Source of the DNA: a virus
DNA: 64,000 nt
Virus record (IMG/VR): IMGVR_UViG_3300023257_000007
Span: 1-64,000 of that record
Strand: one strand, 5' to 3'
A program made the position numbers and the translations under genes. This document shows, piece after piece, positions 50,181 through 58,097 of the stretch. Below the pieces are notes generated by a model. The model worked only from the letters and a program-made list of their open reading frames with translations. It did no database searches and had not been told where the DNA came from. Positions within the stretch are counted from its first letter, which is position 1. The number at the start of each line of letters is the position of its first letter.

Positions 50181-52477
50181 AAGTAACAATTAAACATATT
50201 ATTATATTTCTCATTCAATTAATTGAATATTATGAATTTAGAAATATTGATAAAGATGAAAATAAACCAAATAAAAAGATAGTAGATATTATACCAATAA
50301 ATAAATATGTAAAAACTGACTATGGTAATACACCTGTTTCTGAAATAGTTAGAACAATACCATTACAGAGATATGAATTATTATTAGAAAATGATGATAA
50401 AATTGAATGCGCAGACACACATATAATATATTGTAAAAATCATACTCCAAAATTAGTTTTAGATTTAACCGAAAATGATGAAGTTATTACAATATCTGGA
50501 CTATCAAAAATCAAACATTTTAAAAAACTAAGAGGAAAATTATCAATGTTTGATTTAACTATTGATGGACCAGAACCAAGTTATTACACAAATAATATAT
50601 TATCACATAATACAGTATCAGCTGCAATTGTTATTCTTCATTTTGTATTATTTAATAATGATAAAGGTTGTATGGTTGTTGCAAATAAAGGAACTACAGT
50701 TATAGAAATTATTGATAAAATAAAATCTATTTATAAACATTTACCATTCTTCTTAAAAAGAGGTGTAATTAACTGGAATCAAAAATCTATAACATTTGAT
50801 AATGGTTGTAGAATAAAATCAGAAAATAGAACTAAAGAACCTGCTATTGGTTTTACAATCGACCTTTTGTATTTTGATGAGTTTGCAAAAGTACCATCTA
50901 ACATAATTAGACCCTATTATGGATCCGCTGTTCCAACAGTATCATCAATCAAAAATTCAAAAATTATAATAACATCTACCCCAGATGGTTATAATTTATT
51001 CTACGAATTATTAACTGGTGCAGAAAAAGCCGAAGGAGATAAAGATAAGAACACATATGAATCCATGAGAGTATATTGGTGGCAAGTTAAAGGTAGAAGA
51101 GATACTAAACTTTATTTTAATAAAAAAATGTTATCTAAATATGGTGTTAAGGAAAGAGAAATTCTTCAAGAACTAGAATTATATGGATACACAATAACAA
51201 AAAGAAAAGAGGGTGAAAAATTAGTTCATATCATAGCATTTGATGAAGATAACGAAAAAACACACTTAGAAAAAATAAGATCAATAAGATTATTTGATAA
51301 ATTACCTTTGGTTGAAATATGTAATGTTACTAATTGGCAAGAAGAAGAAACTAAATTAGTTGGTGGTGAATCAATCTTCAAACAAGAATATGATATTCAA
51401 TTTATAACAGGTGATAAGTTATTATTTGATAGTATAACATTAGAAAGAATACAGAATGCTACAGAAAAATTTGAACATATTCCAATTCCTAATTTTGATA
51501 AAAGATTAGCCTTACCTTATGATAAATTAGAATTTATTAAAGATAGACCAGATTTATTTGAGATAGAAGAAGTTAAAAAATATCATATGATGTTTTCTAT
51601 TGATTTAGCTGAAGGTTTAGGTAGTGATTACACAGTTTTAAATATATTTAGATTATTACCAAAAGACAAAGTTATAATAGAAAAGAACAAACAGAAATTT
51701 ACAAACATTTATGACTATTTCAAACTAGAACAAGTTGGATTTTTTCATTGTAATTACTATTCAGTTAAAGAATTTGCACATTTATTGTATATGATTGCAT
51801 ATGAAATGTTTGATCCTGAAAAATGTAAAATATCTTTAGAATATAATACTTATGGTGGAGAATTATTAGCACATTTACCAAATGTATTTGAAGGTGATAA
51901 TGATTATTTTGATGCCACATTTATTAGAACAAAACACAACCAAAATGATAAATATAGAAAAAAAGGTTTAAAAATAACAAAAGGCAATAAAGTTAAACTT
52001 GTTATAAAAGATTATCAAGATGCTATTAAAAAACATAGTATAATAGTACATAATGCATTAAATATACTTGAAATGAAAGTTTTTAGTAAAAGAGAAACAC
52101 CTTCTGGTGATTTTACATACCAATCAGAAACAGGAAATGATGATACCGTAATGTCATTAGTTAATTTAAGTGCTAGTTTAACATCAGTCCAATTCAAAGA
52201 TATTGTTGATGATTATATTGCAACAGTACTAAATGATGAAGATAGAAGAATGATTGAAACAAATGTATCAGAATTTAGTGATGAAACTGTAGATTATAGT
52301 TCAGCTATATCAAGTTACAAAAAAGTATATCTAGATAAATCTAAAAAACCTGGAGTTGGAAATAGTTTTAAATCAAGTCCGTTCGAACAACCAAATCCTT
52401 ACCAAAAAAAAGGAAATCCATTTGAAAATAATCCATTTGGTAAAGGTACAACTGGTGTTAGTCCTTTCGGAAAATAA
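50177..52477 (+). CDS. terL: Intein C-half fused to C-terminal part of large terminase
   Basis: 766 residues from the ATG at 50177, chosen because the start MKVTIKH matches MKITIKD of the gp46 fragment and gives the same ATGA overlap. Intein C-fragment 1-145 contains block B (ADTHIIY) and ends YYTNNILSHN; +1 residue Thr146. The extein TVSAAIV completes Walker A (SRQTGK|T). Walker B is LLYFDE; nuclease acidic residues lie in FSIDLAEGLGSDYT, ISLEYNTYGGE and GNDDTVMS. The tail has repeated NPF/SPF motifs. Confidence 0.93.
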   Translation: MKVTIKHIIIFLIQLIEYYEFRNIDKDENKPNKKIVDIIPINKYVKTDYGNTPVSEIVRTIPLQRYELLLENDDKIECADTHIIYCKNHTPKLVLDLTENDEVITISGLSKIKHFKKLRGKLSMFDLTIDGPEPSYYTNNILSHNTVSAAIVILHFVLFNNDKGCMVVANKGTTVIEIIDKIKSIYKHLPFFLKRGVINWNQKSITFDNGCRIKSENRTKEPAIGFTIDLLYFDEFAKVPSNIIRPYYGSAVPTVSSIKNSKIIITSTPDGYNLFYELLTGAEKAEGDKDKNTYESMRVYWWQVKGRRDTKLYFNKKMLSKYGVKEREILQELELYGYTITKRKEGEKLVHIIAFDEDNEKTHLEKIRSIRLFDKLPLVEICNVTNWQEEETKLVGGESIFKQEYDIQFITGDKLLFDSITLERIQNATEKFEHIPIPNFDKRLALPYDKLEFIKDRPDLFEIEEVKKYHMMFSIDLAEGLGSDYTVLNIFRLLPKDKVIIEKNKQKFTNIYDYFKLEQVGFFHCNYYSVKEFAHLLYMIAYEMFDPEKCKISLEYNTYGGELLAHLPNVFEGDNDYFDATFIRTKHNQNDKYRKKGLKITKGNKVKLVIKDYQDAIKKHSIIVHNALNILEMKVFSKRETPSGDFTYQSETGNDDTVMSLVNLSASLTSVQFKDIVDDYIATVLNDEDRRMIETNVSEFSDETVDYSSAISSYKKVYLDKSKKPGVGNSFKSSPFEQPNPYQKKGNPFENNPFGKGTTGVSPFGK

Positions 52478-52525
52478 ACTTTTCAATTTTTCGGAAATAT
52501 ATGTTTAAAATATAGAATTTTATAA

Positions 52526-53314
52526 ATGGCTAAAAGGATTGTAACAAAAAACAATGTTTTTAAAATGAATGTTAATGAACAATTACCACTCTTTTTAAAA
52601 ATGATTCAAGATTTAACTCAAATAGATGATAGAATCTTATTTAAATTTAATAATGATAAATTATTAATATATAGCATGGTTGGTCAAGATACTAATATAC
52701 ATGCATTTAAATCACATATTATAGATATGTGTGAAATATTTTCACTTGTTAAAAATGAATTTGAAACAGATATTAAATATACTGTAAAAAATGCCAAGAA
52801 ATTTTTCAAAAGTATCCAAGGGTTAATAAATTACAAAGAAGATATTGATTTAAAATTAGTTTATAATGAAGATAATTTTGGAGAAAAATTAATGATTAAA
52901 AATAGTATTTATAAAAGAGAATTTGCTGGAGATGATCCAACAGTTTTCAAAAAAGATATTAATATTGAAGCCATTAATGATGCCATGGATACAGATTTAT
53001 CATCATTTTCTTTTAAATTAACAAAAGATAAATATGACCATATTAAAAAGGAATCTGGAATTGATACAGAAAATGAAATTTATTTCTTAAATGTTCGTGA
53101 CGGTGCCGTTTCATTAGGAGAAAATTCATGGGAATTAAAGGTGGATGAAGGAGTAGAAACAATAGATAGTACAATAAGTTTTCCTAAAAAATACTTTAAT
53201 AGTATTAATTTTGATAAAGATATAGATGAATTAACTATATGGGTTTTTGATATGTTTATATTAGTAATAGGAGAAAACACAAATTTAATGATATCAATAG
53301 AATTAACAATTTAA
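52526..53314 (+). CDS. gp45: Probable sliding clamp (gp45-like)
   Basis: 262 residues, strand-rich with a duplicated feel, ending ELTIWVFDMFILVIGENTNLMISIELTI, similar to the final strands of T4-type clamps. Length is near T4 gp45 (228). There is no other clamp candidate in the window, whereas the clamp loader is at 62.6 kb. Call rests on general pattern, so moderate. Confidence 0.65.
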   Translation: MAKRIVTKNNVFKMNVNEQLPLFLKMIQDLTQIDDRILFKFNNDKLLIYSMVGQDTNIHAFKSHIIDMCEIFSLVKNEFETDIKYTVKNAKKFFKSIQGLINYKEDIDLKLVYNEDNFGEKLMIKNSIYKREFAGDDPTVFKKDINIEAINDAMDTDLSSFSFKLTKDKYDHIKKESGIDTENEIYFLNVRDGAVSLGENSWELKVDEGVETIDSTISFPKKYFNSINFDKDIDELTIWVFDMFILVIGENTNLMISIELTI

Positions 53315-53377
53315 AGTAAAAATTAATAATAAATTTTAATCTTTTAGAAAAATTCCATATATTTGTATTAGTTAAAA

Positions 53378-53387
53378 TTAATATATA
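53378..53387 (+). promoter_or_regulatory. TTAATATATA promoter-like element before the Pth2-like gene
   Basis: An exact copy 23 bases before the ATG at 53411. Confidence 0.48.
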
Positions 53388-53410
53388 AATAAAAATAAAA
53401 AATAGAAATT

Positions 53411-53758
53411 ATGACGTAGAACAAAAAACTTTATGTAATTACAAGAAATGACTTACCATCCGGTACAAAAGCCGTTCAGGCAGGTCACAGTTTAGCTCAG
53501 TTCATCCTCGAACACTTAGAAATATCACAACTGTGGCACAAAGAATCCCAGTATTTAATTTATTTATCAATAATTGATGAAAATGCTTTATTGCGTTTAA
53601 TTGAAAAATGCAATAAATGTAATCTTAATATATCCGTATTTAAAGAACCAGATATAAATAATGAGATAACATCTATTACAATTGAGCCAGGAAAAAAATC
53701 TAAGCGATTAGTTGGTCATTTACCATTATTATTTAAAAAAGAAAGGATAACAGTATGA
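53411..53758 (+). CDS. Pth2-like peptidyl-tRNA hydrolase with in-frame amber as third codon
   Basis: Reads ATG-ACG-TAG and then an intact 112-codon frame: NKKLYVITRNDLPSGTKAVQAGHSLAQF, YLIYLSIID, FKEPDINNEITSITI, LPLLFKK. The VQAGHSLAQF motif and FxEPD are hallmarks of Pth2, which frees tRNA from stalled peptidyl-tRNA. No other in-frame ATG exists before the core, and the stop overlaps the next start (ATGA). The body shows no decay, so the amber codon is probably read through, consistent with the CUA-anticodon tRNA at 55154. An assembly error or a non-ATG start remain possible. Confidence 0.7.
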
Positions 53759-54171
53759 AAACATTAGAAAAAGAAGAATACACAGCAATATTTAATGGAT
53801 ATGAAACATTATTATTTAAATTAGGAAAGTTAACAAGTATCTTACATGAAACAGATCCTGAAAATTATGTAGAAATGACAAATATATCAGATATTGATTA
53901 TTATACTAGAAAAAATGATATTAGATACATAGAATTGACTGGAGAAGAATATCATGTTGGTTGTGGTGATTATGAAAATGATTATTGTGAGTTTCCTGAA
54001 GAATGGATCTGGACAGACCAAGATGATGTGGTGAAAATTGTAATAGAAAAAAGAATTGAAAGAGAAGAATTGAAAAAAAGGGAAAAAGAATCACACGAAG
54101 AAAAGAAACAAATAGAATTAGAAAACAAAGAACTAGAATTATTAAAAAAATTAAAAACAAAATATGAATAA
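53755..54171 (+). CDS. Unknown protein with Cys cluster and coiled-coil tail
   Basis: 138 residues. Centre HVGCGDYENDYCEFPEEWIW, then a long Lys/Glu helix (EKRIEREELKKREKESHEEKK). Start overlaps the Pth2-like stop. No family recognised. Confidence 0.62.
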   Translation: MKTLEKEEYTAIFNGYETLLFKLGKLTSILHETDPENYVEMTNISDIDYYTRKNDIRYIELTGEEYHVGCGDYENDYCEFPEEWIWTDQDDVVKIVIEKRIEREELKKREKESHEEKKQIELENKELELLKKLKTKYE

Positions 54172-54535
54172 CTTTAAAAATAAATATGAACGATTACAAT
54201 TCAACCTTGAAAACCAAGGCTGGGGTAAAATGAAATGTTTTGGGAACTCAATGTTACCAAAATTAGATAACCCAACAATGAATACATATATTCCACAAGA
54301 TGATTATGAAGTTGGTGATATAGTATTCTGTAAAGTAAAAGGGAAATTTATAGATTCTCATTTAATTACACAGATAAATGATAAAAAAGGCTATATGATT
54401 AGTAATAACAAAGGACATCAAAATGGATGGAGTAAACGAATTTTTGGTCGTGTAGTTAGAGCCGTTAATGAAAGTAAAGATGAGAAATGGTTTAATTTCA
54501 CAGAAGAAAAATTAAATAACATAACTAAAAAATAA
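54164..54535 (+). CDS. S24/S26-type peptidase-like protein
   Basis: 123 residues. CFGNSMLPKL carries the catalytic-type Ser of the GxSMxP motif, followed by YEVGDIVFCKVKGKFIDSHLI and NDKKGYMISNNKG, the strand order of LexA/signal-peptidase folds. There is no DNA-binding or membrane part. It could be a small protease or an inactive fold relative. Overlaps the previous gene by eight bases. Confidence 0.72.
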   Translation: MNNFKNKYERLQFNLENQGWGKMKCFGNSMLPKLDNPTMNTYIPQDDYEVGDIVFCKVKGKFIDSHLITQINDKKGYMISNNKGHQNGWSKRIFGRVVRAVNESKDEKWFNFTEEKLNNITKK

Positions 54536-54628
54536 AAGGAGATAATATGAAATAGATTATTAGAGGACCCACGTAAGTTGTTGTCAACACAAAAATTTAG
54601 TAAAACTAACAAAAATTAATTAATAACA

Positions 54629-55123
54629 ATGTTTAAAAAAATAAAAAATATTATGAAAACAGAAACAATGACAACAACAGAAATTAACAAAGATTCACAT
54701 CATGCAACAGATTTACAAACTAGATTTGAAGTATTATTAGAAGAAATTAAAGATTTTCTTAATAAAACACATATTGAAAAAAATGATAAACCAATAATTA
54801 ACACAGTTTATCAATTTACAGGTGATCTTTCAAAATTAAAACCAAAAGTACAACACTTAAATAATGCAGGTATTTGTAGAAGAAGAGTTTTGAAAAGAAT
54901 GTTAAGAAAAGTTGAACATAAAATGTCTTTAATAAACATTAATAGATTATTTCACTTTATTGAAGTTTATATTATAGAAAAGAAATCTACTGTAAAAGTA
55001 ACTTGTGAAAAAGATAGAAAAATTCAAATGTTAAGAAAAGAATGGAAAAAATTACAATCTAAATCAGATTTAGCTTTAAAAGAGTATAAAGAAGAAAAAG
55101 GTGATTTCTACAAACAAATATAA
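54629..55123 (+). CDS. Basic helical protein, unknown
   Basis: 164 residues, helical, with a basic stretch CRRRVLKRMLRKVEHK. The gap before it (54536-54628) holds a good Shine-Dalgarno-like AAAGGAG before a two-codon frame ATG-AAA-TAG. No domain recognised. Confidence 0.55.
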   Translation: MFKKIKNIMKTETMTTTEINKDSHHATDLQTRFEVLLEEIKDFLNKTHIEKNDKPIINTVYQFTGDLSKLKPKVQHLNNAGICRRRVLKRMLRKVEHKMSLININRLFHFIEVYIIEKKSTVKVTCEKDRKIQMLRKEWKKLQSKSDLALKEYKEEKGDFYKQI

Positions 55124-55130
55124 ACAAAAA

Positions 55131-55150
55131 TAGTGCTGTTTTCAGCACTA
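55131..55150 (+). terminator. Hairpin between the last gene and the suppressor tRNA
   Basis: TAGTGCTG, loop TTTT, CAGCACTA: perfect eight-bp stem three bases before the tRNA, no T tail. It may be a processing or weak termination site. Confidence 0.5.
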
Positions 55151-55153
55151 ATT

Positions 55154-55225
55154 GGTCCCGTAGCTCAGTGGAAGAGCAGAAGCTTCTAACCCTTTGTGTC
55201 GCTGGTTCAAATCCAGCCGGGACCG
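55154..55225 (+). tRNA. tRNA with anticodon CUA (putative amber suppressor)
   Basis: Acceptor GGTCCCG/CGGGACC perfect, D-stem GCTC/GAGC, T-arm GCTGG-TTCAAAT-CCAGC perfect, five-base variable loop. With the canonical single base 26 the anticodon arm is GAAGC-TTCTAAC-CCTTT: four pairs plus a C-C mismatch, anticodon CTA, which reads UAG. Shifting one base to give UCU (Arg) loses base 26 and most pairs, though the body resembles an Arg tRNA. Discriminator G. The gene for Pth2, 1.7 kb upstream, carries an in-frame TAG. Confidence 0.75.
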
Positions 55226-55528
55226 CTATAACCTCATTATATTGGTTGTTCTATTATACTTAATAGTTTCTTTTTGTCTATTTACCCAATTAATTAATTC
55301 AGACTTAATTTCTTTATATCTTTCTTCTGTCATTTTATCATCATAAAACTCACCTTGTTCAATTTGATGATCATCAGATAACCAAAAATCGGAAACTAAC
55401 TCATTTAATGTCTCCTCTAATTGTCTAAAATTAGTTTCAACACCATTCAAATAATATTTCTTTTGATTTACAGCCCATTCTTCATCTTCTTGAGTTACAT
55501 TTTCATTATATTTCTTTAAATGTCTCAT
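55226..55528 (-). CDS. Leader-bearing small protein, unknown
   Basis: 100 residues, leader MRHLKKYNENVTQ, acidic helical body. Ends with TAG directly against the tRNA; reading on would enter the tRNA antisense, so TAG is a true stop here. Last gene of a seven-gene minus-strand run of leader proteins. Confidence 0.7.
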   Translation of the reverse strand: MRHLKKYNENVTQEDEEWAVNQKKYYLNGVETNFRQLEETLNELVSDFWLSDDHQIEQGEFYDDKMTEERYKEIKSELINWVNRQKETIKYNRTTNIMRL

Positions 55529-55830
55529 TAAAAAGTATTTTTTATTACTCTACCAAATGGTTCTTTTTTATCAGTTGAATTGTACCAATTAAATAGATCA
55601 CTCATATATTGAATAGTAAATTGATTGATCAAATCAGCCCACTTTATACCTATATCAAATCCTTTTAAAAAACCATATTTCTTTTTAAGTTCTTGTAATT
55701 CAAAAAAAATATCATCAAAATCCATATTATCAGATAACATTTTAGAGATTATATCTAATTTTTCTTCTACTTTTTTCTCACTCTTTTCATCAAGATCAAA
55801 ATTTTCTTTAAATGTTTTTAAATGTTTCAT
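55528..55830 (-). CDS. Leader-bearing small protein, unknown
   Basis: 100 residues, leader MKHLKTFKENFD, helical acidic (SEKKVEEKLDIISKML) then a more hydrophobic end. Overlaps the next start by one base. Confidence 0.7.
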   Translation of the reverse strand: MKHLKTFKENFDLDEKSEKKVEEKLDIISKMLSDNMDFDDIFFELQELKKKYGFLKGFDIGIKWADLINQFTIQYMSDLFNWYNSTDKKEPFGRVIKNTF

Positions 55831-55845
55831 TATTTTTCATTATTT

Positions 55846-56085
55846 TTATAGAGTTGTACCTATTAACAATCCGCTTAGAAATATTAATATATTAGTAAGA
55901 CCTAGATTATTATTATTTGTATCAAATATAGATCGACTTTTACTATAAATAGTTATTCTACCGTCATGTCCTTGAGTCGCACCAATCGTTAAATCATAAC
56001 CTCTATCATTTAACACTTTAAGTATTAATGATATCTTTGGTTTGTCACCGTTACCATTCTCATTATATTTCTTAAGATGATTCAT
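55846..56085 (-). CDS. Leader-bearing small protein with C-terminal membrane segment
   Basis: 79 residues, leader MNHLKKYNENGN, soluble middle, and a hydrophobic C-terminal anchor TNILIFLSGLLIGTTL. A tail-anchored packaged protein would be unusual. Confidence 0.65.
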   Translation of the reverse strand: MNHLKKYNENGNGDKPKISLILKVLNDRGYDLTIGATQGHDGRITIYSKSRSIFDTNNNNLGLTNILIFLSGLLIGTTL

Positions 56086-56086
56086 A

Positions 56087-56527
56087 TTAAATAACTTTTA
56101 ACCAGTAATGTCCATTTTTAGTTGTAAGTTCACTATCAGGATATCTTTTTTGGATATTTTTAATATCAATATCTGAAACTTCTTCAAGCTCACCTAAGTC
56201 TAGTAAATCTTTGGTAGATTTAACTTTAAGTTTAGAATACTCGTTATCGATCTTTAAAACGTATTCAGTATCCTCTTCGTTTTTCTCATTCACTTTTTTT
56301 TTAAAAAGATCTTTGCCATATTGAGTTGTACCATTTCCCTTAGACCAACCCTTTTCGATGTCTTTGTAAAACTTCTTAGCTTTGGCTTTGTCCTTACCAA
56401 AAGATCTAGGACTTTTTACGCCATAAAGGTCAAGTAAATTAGAGAAAAATTCTCTATATTCTTTTTGAAGAGGAGATTCTTTTCTCTTTTCGTTTAAGAA
56501 TGATTCATATTGTTTTAAATGTTTCAT
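56087..56527 (-). CDS. Leader-bearing protein, unknown (MKHLKQYESFLNE)
   Basis: 146 residues, leader MKHLKQYESFLNE with an L-N-E site, one of the closest matches to a T4-type targeting sequence. Basic middle (KDKAKAKKFYKDIEKGW), alpha/beta end. No domain recognised. Confidence 0.72.
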   Translation of the reverse strand: MKHLKQYESFLNEKRKESPLQKEYREFFSNLLDLYGVKSPRSFGKDKAKAKKFYKDIEKGWSKGNGTTQYGKDLFKKKVNEKNEEDTEYVLKIDNEYSKLKVKSTKDLLDLGELEEVSDIDIKNIQKRYPDSELTTKNGHYWLKVI

Positions 56528-56546
56528 TTCAATATATTAGTTTTTA

Positions 56547-56879
56547 TTATTCTACTGTTAAATAATCAATTAATTCATCAAATAATTCTGCTTTATCTGG
56601 AAATAGTCCTTTATATAGATCACTATCGGGAACATCAAATGAATATTCTCCACCCTCATCATTTATAATGATTGGGTCATAATCATCATCTTCTAAAGTA
56701 TACTTAATTACACCATCACTTTTATTAATATCACCAACTGTAAAATGAGTTAATTCTTCTAATTCATTAGAGAATTGTAATTCTTGTGGTGTTAAAGAAT
56801 CACCCCTGTCTTGTAACATATCATTAGAATAGTCAGATAATCCAGGATGAAAATCTTCAAAAGTTTTTAAAAACCTCAT
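56547..56879 (-). CDS. Leader-bearing acidic protein, unknown
   Basis: 110 residues, leader MRFLKTFEDFHPG, then very acidic (EDDDYDPIIINDEGGEYSFDVPDSD). Strong negative charge could mimic DNA or bind basic proteins. Confidence 0.7.
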   Translation of the reverse strand: MRFLKTFEDFHPGLSDYSNDMLQDRGDSLTPQELQFSNELEELTHFTVGDINKSDGVIKYTLEDDDYDPIIINDEGGEYSFDVPDSDLYKGLFPDKAELFDELIDYLTVE

Positions 56880-56884
56880 AATTA

Positions 56885-57421
56885 TTAATCTTTTTTATAT
56901 TTCAAAATATAAGTACATTCACCATCACTACAACTCATAAATGCTAGTAAGTTTGGATATTCTTTACTTATTTTTGTCATAACTGCTCTATCAGAATCAC
57001 ATTCTTTACTATAAGGAACTGTTATTGTATAAGCAATAACCTTATCAGTCATAATTTGTTGTCTATTAGGTATTATTCTTTTACCATTTTCATCAGTTTG
57101 ATTTAAACCTTTTAATTGGTCTTGATTTTTCTTAATAATTTCTTTTAACACAGGAATACCAAATGTTTTTCTTCTTGAAAGAACTTTCGGTTTATTTGCT
57201 CTTTCCTCTTTGGCTCTAATCTTATCAGCAGCTCTATCTTTTACTTCTTGAAAATATGCATTTTGAGCATCACCTGGTTCTTCTTTACCAAAAAGTTCTT
57301 CTTGTTGTGAACCGTATTTATAAACCTTACCGTCTTCACCAACCCATTTAGCTTTCTTATTCCAACCTCTTGGACCAGTTGCCATTTCATTAAATTGTTC
57401 CCAGTTTTTTAATGTTTTCAT
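56885..57421 (-). CDS. Leader-bearing basic protein, unknown
   Basis: 178 residues, leader MKTLKNWEQFNEM (F-N-E), basic N-terminal half, then a strand-rich end with Cys (ECDSDRAV, SCSDGEC). No family recognised. Confidence 0.7.
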   Translation of the reverse strand: MKTLKNWEQFNEMATGPRGWNKKAKWVGEDGKVYKYGSQQEELFGKEEPGDAQNAYFQEVKDRAADKIRAKEERANKPKVLSRRKTFGIPVLKEIIKKNQDQLKGLNQTDENGKRIIPNRQQIMTDKVIAYTITVPYSKECDSDRAVMTKISKEYPNLLAFMSCSDGECTYILKYKKD

Positions 57422-57440
57422 TGTTTAATTTTTTAATTTT

Positions 57441-58031
57441 TTAATAGCCATATTCTAACTTCATTTTCGTTAATACATATTCAGTAATCAAATCCCAAGT
57501 CTTAATTTCATCTAAATCTCCAATACTAACTTTAATAGTTCTTGACAATTTTTCAGCCTTTGAACCATCAGTTGGTGGTTTAGTTGTTTTATAATCACCC
57601 GTATTTAATTCCAATATACAAATATGATATCTTGATAAATTTCCTTTATCTACATGTAAAGATTTATCAATATCTAACTGTTTAACATTCGATAAAACTA
57701 CACCAGCTTCTTCATATAATTCTCTTCTTATACAATTACCCACATTTTCATTAGATTCCATTGTACCTGAAATACAAGTTAAAAAATTAGTAACATTACT
57801 AAATCCCTTAACATCTTTATATTTTAATTGATAAGTTGGTATATATTCACTTCTTAATAATATAAAACCTTCATCTTTAAGTATAGGTAAAACTATGACT
57901 TTATCTGGTTCATCTTTTATATCCCAACCATCATGTTGAATAATACTTAACATTTTACCTTCATAAGGCTTAATCTGCTCCTCTTTTTCTTCTTTCTGTA
58001 CTTGTTTACTATAACTGGTAAATTTTTGCAT
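57441..58031 (-). CDS. Nudix hydrolase, ADP-ribose pyrophosphatase-like
   Basis: 196 residues. A leader-like start MQKFTSYSKQVQKE, then a beta region and Nudix box SGTMESNENVGNCIRRELYEEAG with REL-EEAG intact. Related enzymes act on ADP-ribose and nucleotide sugars. A second Nudix protein besides the one in the NAD operon. First gene of the leader-protein run. Confidence 0.83.
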   Translation of the reverse strand: MQKFTSYSKQVQKEEKEEQIKPYEGKMLSIIQHDGWDIKDEPDKVIVLPILKDEGFILLRSEYIPTYQLKYKDVKGFSNVTNFLTCISGTMESNENVGNCIRRELYEEAGVVLSNVKQLDIDKSLHVDKGNLSRYHICILELNTGDYKTTKPPTDGSKAEKLSRTIKVSIGDLDEIKTWDLITEYVLTKMKLEYGY

Positions 58032-58097
58032 TAATTTTAGACTTTCAGTTTGAAACTATATATTAATATAAAATATCATAAATTTAAATTTAACAAA

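Noticed and set aside
55154-55225. tRNA-Arg (UCU) reading of the last tRNA
   Set aside because: This needs a one-base shift that removes nucleotide 26 and breaks two or more anticodon-stem pairs; canonical spacing gives CUA. Kept as the main alternative.
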